In this document: positions 6,432 to 11,808 of the stretch, piece by piece
How positions within the stretch are numbered: the first letter of the stretch is position 1
How the letters are laid out: each line of letters starts with the position of its first letter
Assembly: GCA_945957225.1 (NCBI GenBank)
Contig: CAMFKK010000039.1
Span: 1 to 11,808 of the forward strand
Direction of reading: 5' to 3'
Length of the DNA: 11,808 bases
Source of the DNA: an uncultured Sphingobacteriia bacterium
GTDB taxonomy: Bacteria; Bacteroidota; Bacteroidia; Chitinophagales; Chitinophagaceae
Translations under genes and position numbers: made by a program
Notes under the pieces: generated by a model
The model's database searches: none
The model's input: only the letters and a program-made list of their open reading frames with translations
Told to the model about the DNA's origin: nothing

Positions 6432-8366
6432 ATGGATATAAAGGCGGGTCCACTTCTACAGCAAATTAACAGCCCTGATGACCTCAAAAAGCTCAATCGC
6501 GAACAATTGCACCAGGTTTGTGACGAGCTGCGTCAGTATATTATTGACGTGGTGAGCGTGCATGGCGGTCATTTTGCAGCCAGTTTAGGCGTAGTAGAAT
6601 TGAGCGTGGCGCTGCATTATATTTATAATACCCCCTATGACCAATTGGTTTGGGACGTAGGTCATCAGGCTTATGGACACAAGATCCTAACAGGAAGAAG
6701 GGATAATTTTGTGACCAATCGCAAATACAATGGACTAAGTGGCTTCCCCAAAAGAAGTGAAAGCAAGTACGATACTTTTGGCGTAGGCCATTCCTCTACT
6801 TCTATTTCTGCAGCTTTGGGAATGTCCATGGCCGCTAAATACAAGGGAGAAGACAGAAAATCCATTGCCGTAATTGGTGATGGTTCAATGACAGCGGGTA
6901 TGGCTTTTGAAGCCATGAACCATGCGGGCGTGGCCGATAGCGATGTCTTGATTATCCTCAATGATAACTGTATGAGCATTGACCCCAATGTGGGTGCGCT
7001 CAAAGGATATTTGACCGATATCACTACTTCTCCTACTTACAATAAAATGCGCGACGAGGTTTGGAACCTGATGGGCAAATTACCCGTGGGCAAAACTTTT
7101 AGCAGGGAGATGGCCAGCAAATTAGAAGCCAATATCAAGGGCGTGGTTTCTAAGAGCAGCAACTTATTTGAAGCTTTGAACCTGCGTTATTTTGGACCCA
7201 TTGACGGGCATAATATTACCAAATTGGTAGATACCCTCAAGGACCTGAAAAATATACCCGGCCCCAAATTATTGCATATTGTTACCGTAAAAGGAAAGGG
7301 TTATGCATTGGCCGAGAAGGATCAAACTAAGTGGCATGCACCCGGACTCTTTGATAAAGTAACTGGAGAGATAGTCAAGAAACCCATTACTGCTCCCCAA
7401 CCACCCAAGTACCAAGACGTATTTGGACATACCTTGCTGGAACTAGCAGAACTCAATGAATCTATCATGGGTGTTACACCTGCTATGCCCAGTGGCTGTT
7501 CCATGAAAATCATGATGGAGAAAATGCCGCACCGTGCTTTTGACGTAGGTATTTGTGAGCAACACGCTGTTACTTTAAGTGCGGGTTTGGCTACCCAAGG
7601 CATGCGTGTGTTCTGCAATATTTATTCTTCCTTTATGCAACGTGCATTTGACCAAGTGGTGCACGATGTAGCCATACAAAAATTACCCGTAACCCTTTGT
7701 CTAGACCGTGCCGGTTTAGTAGGAGAAGACGGACCTACCCACCATGGTTGCTACGATATTCCTTATATGCGTTGCATACCCAATATGGTGATTAGTGCAC
7801 CCATGAATGAGCAGGAATTGCGCAACCTCATGTACACGTCTCAATTACCGGAAAACCAATACCCTTTTGTGATTCGTTATCCAAGAGGTGAGGGTGTAAT
7901 GGTAGATTGGAAAACACCATTCCAAGCATTGCCCATTGGTAAGGGACGCAAACTCAAAGACGGAGAAGGCGTTGCTATTTTGAGTTTTGGACACCCAGGT
8001 AATTTTGCCCAAGCAGCTATTCGTGAACTCAGAACCGAGGGTATTAATCCCGCGCATTATGACTTACGTTTTGTAAAACCTATTGATGAGGATTTATTGC
8101 ACGAGGCATTTAGCAAATACAGCAAAATTGTGACCGTTGAAGACGGAACCGTAGTGGGCGGATTTGGTTCAGCGGTGTTGGAGTTCATGAACAAATATGG
8201 CTATAAAGCCGATGTAACTATTTTGGGTATTCCAGACCGTTTGGTAGAACACGGAAGCCCCAAAGAATTGCATCGCGAATGCAATTATGATGCGCAAGGC
8301 ATTGCTGCAGCCGTGAGAGCATTAATGAAAGAGAACATCACCGTAAGTACCAGTATTGCGGGATAA
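6432..8366 (+). CDS. dxs: 1-deoxy-D-xylulose-5-phosphate synthase
   Basis: DXS condenses pyruvate and glyceraldehyde-3-phosphate with thiamine diphosphate, the first step of the MEP isoprenoid pathway. The 644-residue length is normal. Seen in order: SVHGGHFAASLG (His47, catalytic), DVGHQAYGHKILTGRR (75-90), the TPP motif GDGSMTAG (149-156) ending at NDNCMSI (177-183), YFGPIDGHN (253-261), the second transketolase domain with ICEQHAV (Glu376, cofactor-activating), DRAGLVGEDGPTHHG (425-439), and a C-terminal domain with DGTVVGGFGSA. It starts at ATG 6432. It is divergent from the kinase gene and stands alone, ended by a strong terminator. By the pathway it supplies the prenyl diphosphates that quinones, bactoprenol and the GGGP synthase at 2114-2869 draw on. 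No other MEP gene is in the window. Confidence 0.98.
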   Translation: MDIKAGPLLQQINSPDDLKKLNREQLHQVCDELRQYIIDVVSVHGGHFAASLGVVELSVALHYIYNTPYDQLVWDVGHQAYGHKILTGRRDNFVTNRKYNGLSGFPKRSESKYDTFGVGHSSTSISAALGMSMAAKYKGEDRKSIAVIGDGSMTAGMAFEAMNHAGVADSDVLIILNDNCMSIDPNVGALKGYLTDITTSPTYNKMRDEVWNLMGKLPVGKTFSREMASKLEANIKGVVSKSSNLFEALNLRYFGPIDGHNITKLVDTLKDLKNIPGPKLLHIVTVKGKGYALAEKDQTKWHAPGLFDKVTGEIVKKPITAPQPPKYQDVFGHTLLELAELNESIMGVTPAMPSGCSMKIMMEKMPHRAFDVGICEQHAVTLSAGLATQGMRVFCNIYSSFMQRAFDQVVHDVAIQKLPVTLCLDRAGLVGEDGPTHHGCYDIPYMRCIPNMVISAPMNEQELRNLMYTSQLPENQYPFVIRYPRGEGVMVDWKTPFQALPIGKGRKLKDGEGVAILSFGHPGNFAQAAIRELRTEGINPAHYDLRFVKPIDEDLLHEAFSKYSKIVTVEDGTVVGGFGSAVLEFMNKYGYKADVTILGIPDRLVEHGSPKELHRECNYDAQGIAAAVRALMKENITVSTSIAG

Positions 8367-8383
8367 GCTTAGCACCTTATAAT

Positions 8384-8415
8384 AAAAAAGCACCAAGATG
8401 ATTGGTGCTTTTTTT
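8384..8415. terminator. Bidirectional rho-independent terminator between dxs and scpA
   Basis: GCACCAA (8390-8396), loop GATGA, TTGGTGC (8402-8408) is flanked by six A (8384-8389) and seven T (8409-8415). It works on both strands and sits between the convergent dxs and scpA genes. Confidence 0.93.
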
Positions 8416-8436
8416 ATGCATTTTATTGAATAAATC

Positions 8437-9249
8437 TTAGTCTTCAAATTTGCTGGCGCTGATTTCTTCTTCGGTTAAACCCGCATCGGCCAAGTCCGCT
8501 TCTCTATTGTCATTCCATTCTACAATAAAATTATTCCTACCCTCACCCACCATCATTTTCATGAATTTTTGTTGGGTCAATTCCAAGATAGAAAGGAATA
8601 AAAAGATGGCGTGAATCTTGTCTTCACAGTGCTCAAATACTTTTTCAAAAGCAACTGTTTTTTCCTTTTGTACAAAGGTTAGCATATAGTCCCTGCTGCC
8701 TTCCATGGTATGGTTGTAGCGCACCACAGTATGCACGGGTTTGTTCTGTCTTTCTTGCACCCTTAGCATTACTTTTTCAAAAGCCTTCATCAGCTTAAAC
8801 AAAGTAATATTTTGGATCTCGGTACCTTCTGAAGCTTCTTCCCCAATCTCCGCAATCTCACGATGCAGGTTACCACGTTTTACCATGAGCATCCGCACGG
8901 CTTCCATTTCTGCCATTTGGTTGGCGGCTTCTTTAAAGCGTTTGTATTCCAGGATCTTGTCAATCAATTCCTGACGGGGATCAATTTCATTGCCGGAAGC
9001 ATCCACTTCTTTTCTTGGCAACAAGAGTCTGGCCTTAATACGCATGAGGGTAGACACAAACAAGATAAACTCACTACTCAGTTCTATGTTCAATTGCTCT
9101 CCTTGGTGAATAAAATCCAAAAAGTCATTGATGATCTTGGTAATGGGAATATTGTAAATATCCAACTCGTCTCTTTCAATAAAGAAAAGCAGAAGGTCAA
9201 AAGGACCCTCAAACTGGTCCAGTTTGATCTGATAATTCGCGGTTGCCAA
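8437..9249 (-). CDS. scpA: Segregation and condensation protein A
   Basis: ScpA is the kleisin that bridges SMC heads and, with ScpB, forms the bacterial condensin that organises and segregates the chromosome. The 270-residue protein shows the N-terminal signature FEGPFDLLLFFIERDELDIYN (partly 13-33), the helical stretch ELSSEFILFVSTLMRIKARLLLP (57-79, in pieces), an acidic middle linker, and a C-terminal winged helix (about 195-255) that contacts the SMC head. The start is TTG at 9247-9249: there is no ATG between it and the upstream hairpin, and the next internal Met is deep inside the conserved core. scpB and smc are not adjacent. The gene is convergent with dxs and shares its bidirectional terminator. 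Confidence 0.95.
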   Translation of the reverse strand: MATANYQIKLDQFEGPFDLLLFFIERDELDIYNIPITKIINDFLDFIHQGEQLNIELSSEFILFVSTLMRIKARLLLPRKEVDASGNEIDPRQELIDKILEYKRFKEAANQMAEMEAVRMLMVKRGNLHREIAEIGEEASEGTEIQNITLFKLMKAFEKVMLRVQERQNKPVHTVVRYNHTMEGSRDYMLTFVQKEKTVAFEKVFEHCEDKIHAIFLFLSILELTQQKFMKMMVGEGRNNFIVEWNDNREADLADAGLTEEEISASKFED

Positions 9250-9274
9250 AGGAAAATGTTTAGATGCAAAGAAA

Positions 9275-9306
9275 CTAAAACAGCTGCAAAACAGCAGCTG
9301 TTTTAG
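9275..9306 (-). terminator. Perfect 12-bp inverted repeat, probable mscL terminator
   Basis: CTAAAACAGCTG (9275-9286) and CAGCTGTTTTAG (9295-9306) are exact reverse complements around an 8-nt loop. It lies 25 bp past the mscL stop, on the same strand, and 25 bp before the scpA start. The T stretch after the stem on the minus strand is short and interrupted, so termination may be partial, with some read-through into scpA. Confidence 0.7.
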
Positions 9307-9331
9307 GAATAGTTATCCACCAAATAGGGGC

Positions 9332-9766
9332 TTATTTTTTTAAAGAGTCCCTGATCTCCATCAGCAATTGGTCTGTCCTGGAAGGAGCTGGAGGCGCAGC
9401 AGGCGCTTCTTCTTCCTTCTTTTTCAGCTTGTTGATGGCTTTAATGACCAAGAATACGGCAAAAGCCACAATGATAAAGTCAATCAGGTTGGTTAGGAAG
9501 CTACCGTATTTTACAGATACTTCTGCAATGGCTTTTTCAACCACTTTACCAGCAGCGTCTTTTACTTCAGGAGTAGCTTCTTTGAGTATCAACTTCTTAT
9601 CATTAAAATCAACACCACCGGTGAGCATACCCACTACAGGCATCACCATCCCATCTACAAAAGAAGAGACAATTTTGCCAAAGCTGGCACCCATGACAAA
9701 CGCTACTGCTGTATCTACCAAGTTACCCCTAACGGCAAACTCTTTGAATTCCTTAATCATACCCAT
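9332..9766 (-). CDS. mscL: Large-conductance mechanosensitive channel
   Basis: MscL is an inner-membrane homopentamer that opens under membrane tension to release solutes on hypo-osmotic shock. The chosen start is ATG 9764-9766, giving MGMIKEFKEFAVRGNLVDTA and 144 residues, the usual size; starting upstream at 9898 would add 44 residues unlike the family. The amphipathic N-terminal helix (1-13) precedes TM1 (about 15-45, with AVAFVMGASFGKIV and the gate region), a periplasmic loop (50-88), TM2 (about 90-111) and a charged C-terminal bundle (KLKKKEEE, then an Ala/Pro linker and a terminal helix). ATG 9760 (MIKEFKEF) is an equally possible start. It is divergent from the DMT permease and transcribed toward scpA. 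Confidence 0.95.
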   Translation of the reverse strand: MGMIKEFKEFAVRGNLVDTAVAFVMGASFGKIVSSFVDGMVMPVVGMLTGGVDFNDKKLILKEATPEVKDAAGKVVEKAIAEVSVKYGSFLTNLIDFIIVAFAVFLVIKAINKLKKKEEEAPAAPPAPSRTDQLLMEIRDSLKK

Positions 9767-9795
9767 AACAATCTTATTTTGGTTTTGCTGAAAGT

Positions 9796-9805
9796 AAAAA
9801 AAAAA
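9796..9805. repeat. Ten-A homopolymer upstream of mscL
   Basis: A run of ten A (T on the mscL strand) starts 30 bp upstream of the mscL ATG, in the divergent mscL/permease spacer. It is a possible slippage site between any -33 and -7 elements, but no clear promoter could be assigned around it. Confidence 0.6.
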
Positions 9806-9878
9806 GGAACAAGAACCATATTCAACCCGTTTTTCAAGGCTTTTTTTCTCCCCATCATGGGAATCTGACCAAAATCCC

Positions 9879-9886
9879 CAACTTTG
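9879..9886 (+). promoter_or_regulatory. Candidate -7 element for the DMT permease
   Basis: CAACTTTG matches TAnnTTTG at 7 of 8 positions and ends 6 nt before ATG 9893, mirroring the near-leaderless arrangement of the kinase operon. No -33 TTTG is seen at the expected distance. Confidence 0.3.
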
Positions 9887-9892
9887 CCTCCC

Positions 9893-10765
9893 ATGCAAAC
9901 AAGCAATAAACTGATCAACTGGGGCATTTTTGCAGCACTTTCCCTAATCTGGGGTAGCAGTTTTATCCTCATGAAATACGGGATGCATACCCTAAGCCCT
10001 TATCAAGTGGCCACTATCCGCATCCTGAGTGCGGGTCTGGTGATGACGCCATTTGCCCTAGAAGCTTTTAGAAAAATCCCTAAGGAGAAATATGTATTGG
10101 TCATTCTTTCTGGTTTGATTGGTAGCTTTTTCCCTGCTTATTTATTTTGTATTGCTGAATTAAAAATTGATTCCTCTTTGGCGGGAATCCTCAATGCACT
10201 AACCCCACTGTTCACCATTATAGTAGGAGTGTCCTTTTTTCAATTGCAAGCCAGCAGACAAAAAATCATTGGGGTCTTGGTAGGATTTGTGGGTCTTTGT
10301 TTGCTTTTTGCCGCTCAGAAGAAAGTGAGTTTTGAAAATATCTCTTATGCCTCTCTAGTCTTATTGGCTACCCTACTCTATGGGATCAATATTAATATGG
10401 TGGGTCGTCATTTAAAAGACGCGGGTTCCTTAAATATTGCCAGCATGGCATTTGTGTTTTTGATTATTCCTTGCTTGATCATCCTATATTTTACGGGTTA
10501 TTTTTCTATGGACCTTGGTTCCAAAGACGTACTGCTTTCTACCGGCGCATCCATGCTGCTTGGTTTAATGGGCACAGCCGTTGCCACTGTCATTTATTAT
10601 ATGTTGGCCAAAAGAGCGGGTAGTTTATTTGCTTCTACTGTTACCTACGGCATTCCTTTTGTTGCCGTGTTCTGGGGGCTCTTGGGAGGAGAAGAAATCA
10701 ACTTAATACAATGCGCTTGTATGTGTATTATTTTATTGGGGGTTTGGTTATCTAATAAGAAATAA
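9893..10765 (+). CDS. EamA/DMT-superfamily permease (RhaT/YdcZ-like)
   Basis: A 290-residue inner-membrane protein with about ten hydrophobic helices arranged as two EamA repeats (about 8-142 and 150-288). Typical signatures are LSLIWGSSFILMKYG near the N-terminus, GILNALTPLFTIIVG closing the first repeat, and the second-repeat counterpart AGSLFASTVTYGIPFVAVFWG followed by GGEEI. The family exports or imports small metabolites such as amino acids and nucleotides, but the substrate cannot be deduced. The start is ATG 9893; a TTG at 9884 would add three residues and overlap the promoter element. It is divergent from mscL and convergent with the Fic gene. Confidence 0.92.
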   Translation: MQTSNKLINWGIFAALSLIWGSSFILMKYGMHTLSPYQVATIRILSAGLVMTPFALEAFRKIPKEKYVLVILSGLIGSFFPAYLFCIAELKIDSSLAGILNALTPLFTIIVGVSFFQLQASRQKIIGVLVGFVGLCLLFAAQKKVSFENISYASLVLLATLLYGININMVGRHLKDAGSLNIASMAFVFLIIPCLIILYFTGYFSMDLGSKDVLLSTGASMLLGLMGTAVATVIYYMLAKRAGSLFASTVTYGIPFVAVFWGLLGGEEINLIQCACMCIILLGVWLSNKK

Positions 10766-10838
10766 ATACTGTTTAAATATTTTTTGTGATAAACATGGCT
10801 AATTACAAAAACATGCATTTCGTTTTTGCTTGCATTAA

Positions 10839-11808
10839 TCAAAGATTTACTTGATAACTGGTACTTCTTCCACCGGCATTTCCATGTAACCTAAATGCTC
10901 CAATTTCAAGCAAGTGTTGCAGATCACGGGTTGCAGTTGCTTTGGATGTTTTAGCAATCTTGCAATATTTTCCAGCATTCATTCCCCCCTGAAACCCATT
11001 AATGCCTTCCTGGAACATTCTCTTAATAACAGTTTGCTGCCTTTCATTTAATTGATTGGTGAAGTGGTCAAAGAAGCGAGTCATCTTGAGGGTAAAATCA
11101 ATTTGTAATTCTGCGTCAGACTGGGCAGCTAATGTTAGGTTCACAAAATAACTTACCCAAGCGGTTATTTCATTTGAGCGTTGTGCTATTTCTAGTTCAG
11201 TATAATAAGCTTTTTTGTTGGCTTCAATGGTACTGGACAAACTGAGCAGAACTGGCCGTTTAATAGTTTGTGATAATGCTTTTTCCGCCAAAGCCCTTCC
11301 AATCCGGCCGTTTCCATCTTCAAAAGGATGAATGGTTTCAAAATAGAGATGGGCTATAGCTGCACGTACCGGTGCGATACTTATTTCTTTTTTTCCGCCC
11401 GGAGCAGTGCTATTAAACCAACCAATAAAATCATTCATTTCTTTGGGTACACGTTTAGAAGGGGGTGCTTCAAAATGTACTTTCTCCCTTCCCATAGCAC
11501 CAGATACCACCTGCATGGGTTCTTTATGAGAACGCCAAACACCTACTGCTATTTTTTTATTTGTTCCTAGAAGCATCTGATGCCATTCAAATAGTTTTTC
11601 TTTGCTGAGCGGTAGATTGCTGGTATTTCTAACATCAATCATCAGTTCACCTAATCCTGCGGCAGATTTATCTTTTATAAAAGCTGTGTTAATATGCAAG
11701 CCAAGGTTTATCCGAATAGAAGACAACACATCTTCTCTATTGGGATACTCGCCTTCAATTTCTGAAGTCTTAATTGCTTCAGCTAACAGCATATTCACAA
11801 CAGTGTCC
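10839..11808 (-). CDS. Fic-domain protein with C-terminal winged helix, N-terminus cut by the window edge
   Basis: Fic proteins usually transfer AMP from ATP to a hydroxyl on a target protein. Seen: an inhibitory-helix motif TSEIEG near the right edge, fitting the (S/T)xxxE(G/N) rule for a Fic protein whose inhibitory helix is N-terminal; the flap segment MQVVSGAMGREKVHFEAPPS; the complete active-site loop HPFEDGNGRIGR (11295-11330, catalytic His at 11328-11330); and a C-terminal winged helix (about the last 60 residues), suggesting DNA binding. The frame stays open past GTG 11796-11798 to the edge (DTVVNMLLAEAIKTSEIEGE), so the real start lies outside; roughly 50 residues, probably a DUF4172-like domain, are missing. 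The stop is TGA. Motifs are intact, so it should be active once autoinhibition is relieved; the target is unknown. Confidence 0.9.
   Translation of the reverse strand, partial: DTVVNMLLAEAIKTSEIEGEYPNREDVLSSIRINLGLHINTAFIKDKSAAGLGELMIDVRNTSNLPLSKEKLFEWHQMLLGTNKKIAVGVWRSHKEPMQVVSGAMGREKVHFEAPPSKRVPKEMNDFIGWFNSTAPGGKKEISIAPVRAAIAHLYFETIHPFEDGNGRIGRALAEKALSQTIKRPVLLSLSSTIEANKKAYYTELEIAQRSNEITAWVSYFVNLTLAAQSDAELQIDFTLKMTRFFDHFTNQLNERQQTVIKRMFQEGINGFQGGMNAGKYCKIAKTSKATATRDLQHLLEIGAFRLHGNAGGRSTSYQVNL

Noticed and set aside
8863..9306. 147-residue plus-strand frame opposite scpA
   Set aside because: It lies antisense to the well-conserved ScpA coding region and has no family features; it is a shadow frame.
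9313..9321. Single TTATCCACC, 8 of 9 to a DnaA box
   Set aside because: One isolated match between mscL and its terminator; it is expected by chance at this rate and has no companions.
10791..10815. Two AAACATG copies between the permease and Fic genes
   Set aside because: Seven-base repeat in AT-rich DNA without further structure; no convincing terminator or att-like site was found in the 73-bp gap.

Overview
The window reads as chromosomal DNA of a Bacteroidota bacterium, most likely family Chitinophagaceae. The reasons are AT-leaning coding DNA, no usable Shine-Dalgarno sequences, promoters of the Bacteroidota -7 type (TAnnTTTG, clearest at 6251-6258), a LytS/LytTR two-component pair, a bacterial geranylgeranylglyceryl-phosphate synthase, and protein sequences that resemble that lineage. 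The family placement is inference from remembered protein similarity; no search was run.

Layout. Positions 1-1713 (-) hold most of a B12-dependent ribonucleotide reductase (NrdJ) that runs off the left edge and is broken by one in-frame TGA at 793-795. A 400-bp divergent intergenic region (1714-2113) carries repeated TTTTCCAC (DnaA-box-like) motifs and a candidate NrdR box. Then come a GGGP-synthase family gene (2114-2869, +), convergent with a secreted M28 metallopeptidase (2938-4218, -). A repeat-rich spacer (about 4248-4435) contains a terminator, a two-hairpin REP-like element and a 7-bp tandem repeat. It is followed by a response regulator (4436-5167, -) and its histidine kinase (5185-6243, -), an operon with a near-leaderless promoter. 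Next are dxs (6432-8366, +), a bidirectional terminator, scpA (8437-9249, -, TTG start), mscL (9332-9766, -), an EamA/DMT permease (9893-10765, +), and a Fic-domain protein (10839 to the right edge, -) whose N-terminus is cut off.

How the genes relate. This is mostly housekeeping DNA with frequent strand switches, so most genes are probably single transcription units; only the kinase/regulator pair is a clear operon. Dxs feeds the MEP isoprenoid pathway, and the GGGP synthase consumes a prenyl diphosphate, so two isoprenoid steps lie within 4 kb but are not co-transcribed. NrdJ (dNTP supply) and ScpA (chromosome condensation) are replication-related but unlinked.

I found no CRISPR array, tRNA, rRNA, IS element, phage gene or obvious new multi-gene system. 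The points most worth a second look are the internal TGA in nrdJ and the motif cluster in its upstream region. After those come the repeat block at 4323-4421, the archaeal-type lipid enzyme and the Fic protein.
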